From Fidelibacterota bacterium (lineage in GTDB: Bacteria > Fidelibacterota > UBA8477 > JABMPR01): 64,000 nucleotides of DNA. Shown here in pieces: positions 47,049 through 56,392 of the stretch (within the stretch, counting starts at the first letter, position 1; each line of letters starts with the position of its first letter). Under the pieces are notes generated by a model. That model was not told the DNA's origin. It saw only the letters and a list, made by a program, of their open reading frames with translations, and made no database searches. The position numbers were made by a program, and so were the translations under genes. The stretch spans positions 1-64,000 of the forward strand of contig JAIPJF010000011.1 in the NCBI GenBank assembly GCA_021734325.1, given 5' to 3'.

Positions 47049-48716
47049 CTAATCTTTCGCCGCCGAACTCATTCGCTTGACTGCCCCTGGGAATAGTTCG
47101 ATCAAGCTCTTTCCATCGATGGGATTAAGCGGTTTCACTCCGAGGATATCTCCAAGAGTCGCCGCGATATCAATGGTGGCAACTGAATCTGTTACCATTA
47201 CCGGTGTGTAGCTCAGCCGACTAAAAATTAGGGGGACATGGCTGTCATAATCATAGGGTGTTCCGTGTGATGTCCCAAAGGGGTTCCTGAACAACCACCC
47301 TCTTTCTAAAAGGGTATACAGATCCGGACTTAAGTCAGGATGTGTAAAATGGCTCAGTCGAATGGCAGAAGGGTCGTCACGTTTTGGATGAAGTAGTTCC
47401 GCTTTTGTATAGACGCGAGACACTCCATCCACTGACTCCATGTGAGATTGAATGATCGAGTTGACCCGATCCATATCCACGCCCATTGAATCCAGCATCT
47501 GATAGTCATAATAATAAGCAGAACCTTTCCGAAGAATAAAATCGTGGTTTCCGTAAAGGGAGTCCAGCTGATTATAAGCTTTGGCCCGTGTTGCCAGATA
47601 TTGCGCTTCGTCCACCCGTCCACCTTGCTCACCCATAATTCCCGTCCAATGTTCAGGCAGGGGTAAGCCACCATGATCCGTGGTCATGACGATGGTAACA
47701 TTTTCCAGACCTATCTGCTGGTCAAGCCCTTGGAGAAATTCACCTAGATATTGATCTACCTTAAGCAACAGATCCATGGCTTCATGAGAATATGGACCAT
47801 AATAGTGGGCGATTATATCCATGGTTGACAACCCGACACATAAAACATCAGGCATATCATCCTTTCCGAGATTAGCCTCGTTGACAATCGTACTAGCCAG
47901 ATCCAGAGTGATACGGTCCATCCATGGCCGACCACCCATTTCTTCAAATATTTTTTTGTCGTCCCAGGTCGCTTCAAATCCAATCGGAAAAACAGGGGAG
48001 TACTCCTCACTCAGATACCGATCCGTTTCACCGTAAAATGAGTCTGCATGGGCGTAAGAGGCATAGAGTGATTCTGGATAGGATTTGGTCCAGATTGAAT
48101 CGCGGTAGGATATCATATTGACTGAACTATTAAATTCAGTCAACCAGGTCGGAATAGAATCGGTATAATAGTCTGTGGTCGTAAAAGCGCCTCTCCAGTT
48201 ATACCAGATTGCCAAATCCGGGTTTTTACCGCCCATCAGGATGGCTGCCCGATCCTTACACGCCACTGAATAAACCTTCGAACCTGGTGAAGTGGCTTTG
48301 AGCCAGTCTCCAAAAGTGGTGGCATTTAATTGCTGATAGGAAACTGAATTGGCTGGAATTTCCAGGGCTTTTGCATTCGGGTCTTCTACACAATAAATGT
48401 CTTTATTCTGCCTGCGGTCATACCAAGAGTTGCCCAGCATTTCAGCGGGTCCCGGGTGCAGCCCTGATCCCAGGACAAAATGTCCCGGTCCGGTCGCGGC
48501 GTTGCCATGCTCCAGATGGGCATTATCGAAAGAGATACCGTGATCGGCCAGCCATTTGAATCCACTAGTAAAAATGGGGGAATAGTGCTCGTAGCTGTGG
48601 TAGGCCAGATGGTCCATGGAGATCATAATGACCAGTCGGGGGGGTGCCTCTTCCTGGCTACAGGCAAAGAGTAAAACTGTGCTTAATAATATGATGGATC
48701 GTGTATGCGTGAACAT
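47049..48716 (-). CDS. Alkaline phosphatase family protein (PafA-like nucleotide pyrophosphatase/phosphodiesterase fold)
   Basis: MISMDHLAYHSYEHYSP, NAATGPGHFVLGSG (catalytic Thr), TTDHGGLPLPEHW, FGTSHGTPYDYDSHVPLIF. Start moved to MFTHTRSI. Confidence 0.9.
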   Translation of the reverse strand: MFTHTRSIILLSTVLLFACSQEEAPPRLVIMISMDHLAYHSYEHYSPIFTSGFKWLADHGISFDNAHLEHGNAATGPGHFVLGSGLHPGPAEMLGNSWYDRRQNKDIYCVEDPNAKALEIPANSVSYQQLNATTFGDWLKATSPGSKVYSVACKDRAAILMGGKNPDLAIWYNWRGAFTTTDYYTDSIPTWLTEFNSSVNMISYRDSIWTKSYPESLYASYAHADSFYGETDRYLSEEYSPVFPIGFEATWDDKKIFEEMGGRPWMDRITLDLASTIVNEANLGKDDMPDVLCVGLSTMDIIAHYYGPYSHEAMDLLLKVDQYLGEFLQGLDQQIGLENVTIVMTTDHGGLPLPEHWTGIMGEQGGRVDEAQYLATRAKAYNQLDSLYGNHDFILRKGSAYYYDYQMLDSMGVDMDRVNSIIQSHMESVDGVSRVYTKAELLHPKRDDPSAIRLSHFTHPDLSPDLYTLLERGWLFRNPFGTSHGTPYDYDSHVPLIFSRLSYTPVMVTDSVATIDIAATLGDILGVKPLNPIDGKSLIELFPGAVKRMSSAAKD

Positions 48717-48738
48717 CTTCCACCGCAGAACAGGAAAT

Positions 48739-48972
48739 CTATTTTTTATCATTTCCCAACTTTTCGTTTCCGTGTTTATAATTACCCGTTAATCTGGCCA
48801 TAAAGTGCTGTTGCTGCTCTGGAGTTAGCCCGTCAATTCTGGTTGTAAAAGCCAAAGCCTTTGATCCTCTCAAGGTGCATCCATTTTTTTCGTGATGTTG
48901 AATAAAGACGGTTCCATTTTTATGTCTTGTATAGGTGAAGCTGTGAGGGCCCTTGGTTTCTACCTCTTTCAC
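48739..48972 (-). CDS. Small hypothetical protein
   Basis: 77 aa ORF between phosphatase and valS; plausible but unsupported by motifs. Confidence 0.45.
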   Translation of the reverse strand: MKEVETKGPHSFTYTRHKNGTVFIQHHEKNGCTLRGSKALAFTTRIDGLTPEQQQHFMARLTGNYKHGNEKLGNDKK

Positions 48973-49002
48973 GTGTAGCGATCACTTCCTGCCATAGATG
49001 AT

Positions 49003-51663
49003 TTAAAGCGCCTTCATGGTCTCTAAATGTGCTTCCAGCTTCTTAAGGGACTCGGAATAATGTTCCAGCTTGTCTTTTTCTTTGATCACGACTTCGTCAG
49101 GAGCACGATCTACAAAATTTTTGTTCGCAAGCTTTGCCTCAACTGATTTTAGCAGGCCCTTTGTTGTCGCGATTTCCTTTTCAAGCCGCTGGACTTCTTT
49201 TTCCAGGTCAATGATCCCCTCCAGAGGGATAAAGAGTTCCATTTTCTCAACCATGGCAGAAGCCGAGAATTCCGGCTTGACAATATCCAATCCGAAGGTC
49301 ATTTCTTCTGAACGGATTAATTTACCAATCGTTGCTTGTGTCCTGGTTAAAATGTCAAGTTGCACCTTGCTGTGTACGCGCCCAACCACTTTGATTGTGT
49401 GTGAAGGGGGAACATTCATTTCTGAGCGGACGGTCCGTACGGCTGTGATAACTTTTTTTAGAAAGTCCGTCTGCTTGGCCTCTTTCGGTGCATGAAATCT
49501 GGTGTTTGATTTTGGCCAGGATGTGATGATTAGATCCGGTTCGTCTGGTAATTTCACCTGCTGCCAGATCTCTTCACTTATAAATGGCGCATAGGGGTGA
49601 AGCATTTTCATAACATCCCTGAGGACATAGATAGCGACTGACATGGCTGTCTGCTTTTGTGCGGCAGTACCGTCGTAGAGTCTGATCTTGATCATCTCGA
49701 TATACCAATCGCAGAAATCATTCCAGATGAAATCCCACAGTGCACGAGCTGTTTCATCAAAAGAGAAGTCTTCCAAAAGCTTTGTTACACGCTCGATGGT
49801 TACATTCAGGCGGTGCAGTATCCAGTGGTCTGCCAGTTCCAAATCCTGCCATTTATCTGGATTCAGATGTTCTGCTGTCAGATCAAAATCTTTGTTCATA
49901 AGCACAAAGCGGCTGGCATTCCAAACCTTGTTCATGAAATTTCTGGCCACATCCAGCCGTTCTTCTGTAAACAGAATATCCTGACCCTTGGGTGCGATCA
50001 GCATGACCCCATAGCGTAATGCATCTGCACCGTATTTCTTTATCAAATCAAGTGGGTCTGGAGAATTCCCAAGAGATTTGGACATTTTTCGACCCTTACT
50101 ATCGCGAATAATACTGGTGAAATAGACATTTTCGAAGGGAATATCACCCTTGAATTCATAGCCGGCCATGATCATGCGGGCGACCCAGAAAAAGATGATA
50201 TCCGGAGCTGTCACCAGGTCATTGGTGGGATAATAATAATCCAGGTCCTCATCTTCTTCAGGCCACTTATGAACAGCCAGAGGCCAGAGCCATGAACTGG
50301 CCCAGGTATCCAGGACATCCTCGTCCTGCTTTGGTGCCTCTGAGTGGCATTTCCTGCATTCACTGGGTGCTTCCACCTGCACCATCATCTCGCCACACTC
50401 CTGGCAGGTATAGGCGGGGATCCGGTGACCCCACCATAACTGACGGCTGATACACCAGTCCCTGATATTGGACATCCAGTGCTCATAAGTTTTGGTCCAG
50501 TGCCCAGGATGAAATTTGATCTTGTCATCTCTCACTGCAGCAAGCGCTGGTTTGACCAGCTCCGTCATATTCATAAACCACTGTTCTGATGCATAGGGCT
50601 CAATGGGAACATTTCCCCGTTCCGAATAACCTACCTTGTGAACGTACTCTTCTATTTTCTCCATGAGACCGAGTTCTTGGAGCTGCTCAATAATGACTTC
50701 ACGGGCCTCAAAACGGTCCAGACCGATAAAATGTCCCGGTACATGGTTGTTCAGGCTGGCATCTTCATTAAAAATATTAATGAATTCCAGCTTGTGACGT
50801 AAACCCATTTCCCAGTCATTGGGGTCATGGGAAGGTGTCACCTTAACACAACCAGTCCCAAAATCCTTGTCTACATATTCATCTGCAAAAATGGGAATCT
50901 CTCGACCAACCAGGGGCAGGATGACATGTTTTCCAATCAGGTGCTTGTAGCGTTTATCCTCTGGATGAACAGCAACCCCTGTATCGCCCAGCATGGTCTC
51001 CGGACGGGTGGTTGCAACCACCAGATATTCATCTGAATCCTTAATGGGATAACGCATATACCAGAGGTGACTATTGCGCTCCTGATAGATAACCTCTTCA
51101 TCAGAGATCGCAGATTGGGTTGCGGGACACCAATTGACAAGCCGTTTCCCGCGATAGATGTAGCCCGCTTCATAGAGCTCGACAAATGCATGGAGCACTG
51201 CCTTATAGTACCCTGCATCCATGGTAAAACGTTCCCGTTCCCAGTCACAGGAGGCGCCGAGTTTTTTTAACTGCTCAATGATGATCCCGCCGTATTTGTC
51301 TTTCCATTCAACTGCATGTTTCAGGAATTCATCCCGACCGATCTCGTGCTTGGTAAGCCCTTTTTCTCGAAGCAGGCTGACCACTTTTGTTTCTGTGGCA
51401 ATGGAGGCATGGTCTGTACCTGGGATCCAGCAGGCCTCTCTCCCCTGCATGCGTCGCCAGCGGATCAGAATATCCTGCATGGTGTTGTTGAGGACATGTC
51501 CCAGGGTTAGAATTCCAGTTACATTGGGGGGCGGTATGACAATGGTATAGGGTTCTTTTTCAGGGTTTGGTTCTGAATGAAAATAATTTTTGTCCAGCCA
51601 GTGCTGATACCATTTATCTTCAATGGAGCTTGCATCATAACGCTTACTTAATTCTTCTGCCAT
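49003..51663 (-). CDS. valS: Valyl-tRNA synthetase
   Basis: PPPNVTGILTLGHVLNNTMQDILIRW (HIGH region), GRKMSKSLGNSPDPL (KMSKS), C-terminal coiled coil. Confidence 0.98.
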   Translation of the reverse strand: MAEELSKRYDASSIEDKWYQHWLDKNYFHSEPNPEKEPYTIVIPPPNVTGILTLGHVLNNTMQDILIRWRRMQGREACWIPGTDHASIATETKVVSLLREKGLTKHEIGRDEFLKHAVEWKDKYGGIIIEQLKKLGASCDWERERFTMDAGYYKAVLHAFVELYEAGYIYRGKRLVNWCPATQSAISDEEVIYQERNSHLWYMRYPIKDSDEYLVVATTRPETMLGDTGVAVHPEDKRYKHLIGKHVILPLVGREIPIFADEYVDKDFGTGCVKVTPSHDPNDWEMGLRHKLEFINIFNEDASLNNHVPGHFIGLDRFEAREVIIEQLQELGLMEKIEEYVHKVGYSERGNVPIEPYASEQWFMNMTELVKPALAAVRDDKIKFHPGHWTKTYEHWMSNIRDWCISRQLWWGHRIPAYTCQECGEMMVQVEAPSECRKCHSEAPKQDEDVLDTWASSWLWPLAVHKWPEEDEDLDYYYPTNDLVTAPDIIFFWVARMIMAGYEFKGDIPFENVYFTSIIRDSKGRKMSKSLGNSPDPLDLIKKYGADALRYGVMLIAPKGQDILFTEERLDVARNFMNKVWNASRFVLMNKDFDLTAEHLNPDKWQDLELADHWILHRLNVTIERVTKLLEDFSFDETARALWDFIWNDFCDWYIEMIKIRLYDGTAAQKQTAMSVAIYVLRDVMKMLHPYAPFISEEIWQQVKLPDEPDLIITSWPKSNTRFHAPKEAKQTDFLKKVITAVRTVRSEMNVPPSHTIKVVGRVHSKVQLDILTRTQATIGKLIRSEEMTFGLDIVKPEFSASAMVEKMELFIPLEGIIDLEKEVQRLEKEIATTKGLLKSVEAKLANKNFVDRAPDEVVIKEKDKLEHYSESLKKLEAHLETMKAL

Positions 51664-51921
51664 GGTCCGTTTAAACCTTTATTTTTTACTACAGAGAGCG
51701 CAAAGAGGATCTTGTGTTTTTTACCCGGGTTCAGGGTTTTCAGCCTGAGCACTTAACCTTTGCTCAACACATGCACTCCGAAGGAGCACCTGGTTTCAAG
51801 CAAAAACTCTATGTGAATCTCCAACTTATCAAGCTATGAATTTAGACGGTGGGGTGGGGTGGTGTAAGGGGAATTTGGTCTGGAGCCAAGGATTAATTAG
51901 ATATTCCGATCTTTCAGATCT

Positions 51922-53013
51922 TTACTCTGTGAGTAATCGATTCTGCTGGTCATTGACAAAGGAAATCACTGTATCGGCATTAAAACGGACTGTGGCATCC
52001 CCATAAATCCAGAGATTTCCATCGATGATATCAGGTGCACCCTGGAGGGCGGCTACTTCATCTTTCCAGGAACCGATTCCAAAAATAGAGTATCCGTAGA
52101 CCCTGCTTGAATCCAGCAACATACCCACACTCAGGGGGTTTAACTCTGAAGATGTCCAGCCTATGACACTGTCCCCCTCAAAAACAATGGAAGAAAAGCC
52201 ATATCGCCAGGTCGTCCCTTTGATCTGATAGGGTGGCCCCTGAACCATGGAGACCCAGAGTTTATCTGAACCCAGGGTAAAAAATGAATCGGCAAAAGCG
52301 GGTTCCGGTTCAGCCTCATTTGCTTCCAGGCTGTCCTCCTCGATTACGATCTTCAGCTTTTCCACCTGTTTTTCAATTCCCGATGGATTTTGCAGATTCC
52401 GCTTCTTGAGATAAGCCTCAACCTTGTCTTTTGGTGAATCAGACATTGATGAAGCCATTATGAATATAAACCCTATTAAAACGATCACGAGAATAGCTGC
52501 AATCAGAACACTTGAATCGGGTAAAAAAGTATCGTGGGGGTTCCCATAATCATAAGCGTCATCATCAAATATCGATTCGGGCTCTGGTTGATGTCTGGGT
52601 TCAGGCTCTGGTTCAGGCTCTGGTGCAGGCTCTGGTTCCGGTTTGGCTTTTGGTCTGGGTCTGGCTCTAGGGTCTTCTCTGGGTGGTGTATCCTTTACTT
52701 CGTATTCGCCCCATGGCTTTGGTGGTTGATCATAGTTTGGAGTTGTTCCTGTTCCAGATCCGGATCCTGCATCTCCTCTGACAAAACGAAAATGGCCGTG
52801 TTTCTTTAGATAATCAAGAGCCACTGTTTTGGCTTCGTTAATCAGCTTGATCTGAGCTTCAGTTTTTGCTCCAAGTCGTTCGTCACCTTGAAATCTATCG
52901 GGGTGCCATATTCTGGCCAAGTCTTTATAGGCCTGCTTTACCTCCTGCTCTGTAGATTCCTTGTTGACCCCAAGAACCTGGAGGGCTTCCGCAATTTTCA
53001 TCCCTCTCGCCAC
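51922..53013 (-). CDS. DnaJ-domain protein with Pro-Glu-rich linker and TM helix
   Basis: EALQVLGVNKESTEQEVKQAYKDLARIWHPDRFQ; KPEPEPAPEPEPEPEPRHQPEPE. Confidence 0.9.
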   Translation of the reverse strand: MARGMKIAEALQVLGVNKESTEQEVKQAYKDLARIWHPDRFQGDERLGAKTEAQIKLINEAKTVALDYLKKHGHFRFVRGDAGSGSGTGTTPNYDQPPKPWGEYEVKDTPPREDPRARPRPKAKPEPEPAPEPEPEPEPRHQPEPESIFDDDAYDYGNPHDTFLPDSSVLIAAILVIVLIGFIFIMASSMSDSPKDKVEAYLKKRNLQNPSGIEKQVEKLKIVIEEDSLEANEAEPEPAFADSFFTLGSDKLWVSMVQGPPYQIKGTTWRYGFSSIVFEGDSVIGWTSSELNPLSVGMLLDSSRVYGYSIFGIGSWKDEVAALQGAPDIIDGNLWIYGDATVRFNADTVISFVNDQQNRLLTE

Positions 53014-53232
53014 GGACTAGTTCGCTTTCCCTGGTTCTGATTTTCGGATTTTCATAAGGGCTGTAATATATTCGGAGTGGCCCTGCGGTGCCTTAGTAAA
53101 TATTACCTCTTTGATTAGAGGTCACCGCCTAGTGGAGAGACTTCTCTTTTGAAGACTTTTGAAACGATAATGATTACTGCCGATGAGCAGGGTTGGGGCT
53201 TTACAGGCTGGGTCTTAGGCGACTCACTGATG

Positions 53233-54069
53233 CTAGCCTTTTTGATACCGAACCAGCACAGACATTCCCAGCCCCAGAGGAAGGGAATGCCACTCTGCCT
53301 GACTGGTCTTGCGGTAATATGTTTTCCCACTCAAGAAGCCTGTGCTAATGGACAGGCTGCCTTCACCCAGCTCGCGAATGTATTCAAGAGAGATAACAAA
53401 ATCATCCTGTACCACGATGTGATATGGATTCAGATCGATGATTATATCCTTCGTCCTGTCAACATCGGTAAGGGTTACATAAATTGCTTCTTGAAGAATA
53501 TTGGGGCCCGGTTCATCGTCTATCAGCTCATAAACATTTAAACGATAGAAAACGGTGTCGTAGGAAGTTGAAAGTCCATGTAATCGAAGCTCCTTCAGGA
53601 TCGTGGGTCTGGGTTTCAGCTTAACACGTATGCCCAATTCATATCCCAAACTGTCATTCTTAAAGCCAGCCATGGCATGTTTTAGGGGCTTGGGATTGCC
53701 AACAACCTTTTCCACATATTCACGCGGGAAGACCACAACCTTCTGCATCTCTAATACTTTGGGGTTTAATTTTATTTCACAGGGACCCAAACAGTTTCGA
53801 CTGATCTCAGAGACTGATATGTCGTAATTCTCATACCCGATAAATGAAAAGCGAAGCTTCCTATCTACTTGTTCACCAGTTAAATCAAGAAAGAAATAAC
53901 CCTCCTCATTTGAAACCGTACCTCGTTCGCCCTTTAGAATGCCAATATTAACATAGGGAATTGATTCATTTGTTTCCGAATCCATTACCCGGCCTGATAT
54001 ATTCTGGCCTGTCCCAACAACAGGAAAAAACCATATCAATAGTCCTGCGAGCTGAAAAAAGTTTCTCAT
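53233..54069 (-). CDS. Carboxypeptidase-like regulatory domain (CarboxypepD_reg-like) exported protein
   Basis: QNISGRVMDSETNESIPYVNIGILKGERGTVSNEEGYFFLDL. Confidence 0.85.
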   Translation of the reverse strand: MRNFFQLAGLLIWFFPVVGTGQNISGRVMDSETNESIPYVNIGILKGERGTVSNEEGYFFLDLTGEQVDRKLRFSFIGYENYDISVSEISRNCLGPCEIKLNPKVLEMQKVVVFPREYVEKVVGNPKPLKHAMAGFKNDSLGYELGIRVKLKPRPTILKELRLHGLSTSYDTVFYRLNVYELIDDEPGPNILQEAIYVTLTDVDRTKDIIIDLNPYHIVVQDDFVISLEYIRELGEGSLSISTGFLSGKTYYRKTSQAEWHSLPLGLGMSVLVRYQKG

Positions 54070-54101
54070 TGCAGACTTATACGTTCATACATTCATTTTG
54101 T

Positions 54102-55244
54102 TTATAAATGACGTTTCTGAAAAGCCCAGACGCCGATAGCGAAATAAATAGCTGTTATAATTATTAAGGACCCCAATTCTGGCAGTATCTCCCCAATACC
54201 TGAATTTAAGATACTGACCTTGTTCAGGGCATTGATGGCGTGGGTGGGCGACATGAGACTTTGCCAGGATATTCCATACCCATCGATGTAAAACCAGGCT
54301 TTTGCTCTCATGGGGAAAGCCGCTCCAGTGAAAAACATAAACAGAAAGAGGGGGAAATTACCCACAATGAGCACGTCAGTCACGGAGCGAGTAAGGGCCG
54401 CCAACACGAGACTGAAGGCAATCATGCTGATGCTGGTTAGCAGGGCAATGAGAAAGAAAAGCAGATAGGATCCGTGCATTTCAAAACCCAGACTCGCAGC
54501 TGAGGCGAGGGTCAGCAGGATAGATAAAATCCCCACCAGAACTTGTATTCCTCCCACCCCGGTGAGAAATTCCCAGGATCGCATTTTTGATAATTTTAAC
54601 CTCAATATGGTCTGCTGATCCACTTCGGTGATTATGGCGATGGTGGCGGAAAACATGAGCATGATAATGGAGAGGATGAGCATACCTGGCATCCACAGGT
54701 CGAATTCACTCATCTGTCCTGAGCGGCCGAGGGCGGTTTCCCGAACAGTGTACAGGGGTTCCTGACCCATGGATTCCATCATGAATTCATTTAGCATCTC
54801 TCCCAACCAGATGGCTGATATCATGTAGGGAATGCTGCTCAAATCTCCTGAAATTTCCAGATCTGGTCGGGGCCCGGCCAGCGTGCGAGCCAGCTTACTG
54901 AAATCAGCCGGCAGGACGAGCAGGGCATCCACTTTTTTTTGCTCCAGTTTTTTTCGACCCAGGGTTTCATCTTCGGTTACGATGGTTTTAATGGGAATTC
55001 CCGGAGACGCCAGGATCAGTGAGTCCATGAACTGGATCATGTCATCACCCAGATTCACTCGCTGACCCTCACGTACTATTCCGTCATCCATATTGAGAAG
55101 CATGACATCATACACTGGTTGACTCGCTTCATTAATGAGATAGTAGACAAACACAAAAAAAGGTGCCAGGGATACGGTGAGTAACAGGACCCAGTAATTC
55201 CGGATCTGTTCTTTCATGCTTTTTTTGAAAATGGGCCAGATCAT
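54102..55244 (-). CDS. ABC-2 type transporter permease
   Basis: N-terminal TM, large extracytoplasmic domain, C-terminal 5 TM ABC-2 region. Start moved to MIWPIFKKSM because the upstream extension overlaps an intergenic repeat. Confidence 0.88.
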   Translation of the reverse strand: MIWPIFKKSMKEQIRNYWVLLLTVSLAPFFVFVYYLINEASQPVYDVMLLNMDDGIVREGQRVNLGDDMIQFMDSLILASPGIPIKTIVTEDETLGRKKLEQKKVDALLVLPADFSKLARTLAGPRPDLEISGDLSSIPYMISAIWLGEMLNEFMMESMGQEPLYTVRETALGRSGQMSEFDLWMPGMLILSIIMLMFSATIAIITEVDQQTILRLKLSKMRSWEFLTGVGGIQVLVGILSILLTLASAASLGFEMHGSYLLFFLIALLTSISMIAFSLVLAALTRSVTDVLIVGNFPLFLFMFFTGAAFPMRAKAWFYIDGYGISWQSLMSPTHAINALNKVSILNSGIGEILPELGSLIIITAIYFAIGVWAFQKRHL

Positions 55245-55290
55245 TATGAAATGCCCAATCCTGTTTCTTGACCTGAATACCAATTTACTC

Positions 55291-55380
55291 GTCTTCGCGA
55301 GCGAAAGCATGCGCGCAGCGATCTCATTTCCGAGATTGCTTCGTCATCTCGACTTGTCTGTCGAGACTCCTCGCAAAGAC
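55291..55380. repeat. Intergenic palindromic element (GTCTTCGCGAG...CTCGCAAAGAC)
   Basis: Terminal IR 10/11; inner hairpin CTCGACTTGTCTGTCGAG. Confidence 0.75.
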
Positions 55381-55389
55381 CAGAAATCG

Positions 55390-56313
55390 TCATTCTCTCA
55401 ACGTCCTTCCTGTGAGATGGATAAAGACATCTTCCAATGTGCTTTTCCGCATGTGCATTTCACTCCCGACAAGTTGGTGTTCGTCCAGAATCCTGGTGAT
55501 CTCATTCAGACTCGACAGAACATCGATATTTCTGATCTGGAGGGTGTCATTGATAATCGTGATCTCCTGGCTGATTCCACTCAACGCCGTCTTGATCTGC
55601 TGACCCGAAATGTCGTCCTTTGCCAGGGCTTCTGCCTTGATCTCCAGCAGCTCACCTTCACCAACTGACTTTCTTAAGTTTTCCACTGTATCCAGCTTTA
55701 ACAGTCGACCATGATCAATGATGGCGACTCGATCTGCAAGACGCTCAGCCTCATCCATGTTATGGGTCGTTAACAGGATGGTCTTGGTTTTGGCCAGAGC
55801 TCTTATCAGATCGCGGACCAAAACACGAGACTGGGGATCCAGACCCGTTTCCGGTTCATCAAGGATCAAAATGTCCGGATCGTGAGCCAGAGCCAGAGCA
55901 ATATTCAGACGACGTTTCATGCCTCCTGACAGTTTTTCTGCTAGAACGTCCGCTTTCTCTGTGAGACCCAGATCTTCCAGCAGTTGATGTGCTCTACCCT
56001 CCGCATCTGATTTCGACAGCTGATTTATCTGGGCCATAAAGACCAACTGCTCAAAACAGCTGAGCTTTGGCCAGAAAATATTTTCCTGTGGACAGAAGCC
56101 TACCTCAATGGCAGGTGTCTGTTGATCATCTTTCCAATAGATTTTACCGTCATCCGGCCTGAGAAGGCCGCAGAGCATGCGAATAGTGGTGGTTTTTCCA
56201 GCCCCATTAGGACCCAGGAAGCCAAGAATTTCCCCCTCATGTACATCCAGAGAAAGGTCATCTACTGCCAACAGATCACCAAATTGTTTTTTTAAGTGCC
56301 TGATAGATATCAT
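55390..56313 (-). CDS. ABC transporter ATP-binding protein
   Basis: GFLGPNGAGKTTTIRMLCGLLRPDDG, LSGGMKRRLNIALALAHDPDILILDEPETGLD. Confidence 0.96.
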   Translation of the reverse strand: MISIRHLKKQFGDLLAVDDLSLDVHEGEILGFLGPNGAGKTTTIRMLCGLLRPDDGKIYWKDDQQTPAIEVGFCPQENIFWPKLSCFEQLVFMAQINQLSKSDAEGRAHQLLEDLGLTEKADVLAEKLSGGMKRRLNIALALAHDPDILILDEPETGLDPQSRVLVRDLIRALAKTKTILLTTHNMDEAERLADRVAIIDHGRLLKLDTVENLRKSVGEGELLEIKAEALAKDDISGQQIKTALSGISQEITIINDTLQIRNIDVLSSLNEITRILDEHQLVGSEMHMRKSTLEDVFIHLTGRTLRE

Positions 56314-56392
56314 GGTTCGTCTGCCTTGCTGAAATATAGCAGAGAAGATTGAAGAGCGGGGGAATTAATACAGGCGCAGCGCGCTTATATTG

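Noticed and set aside
52580-52670. Short tandem GGCTCTGGTTCA-like repeats, possible CRISPR or minisatellite
   Set aside because: They are in frame inside the DnaJ-domain gene and encode its PEPEPEP linker; no spacers, no cas genes.
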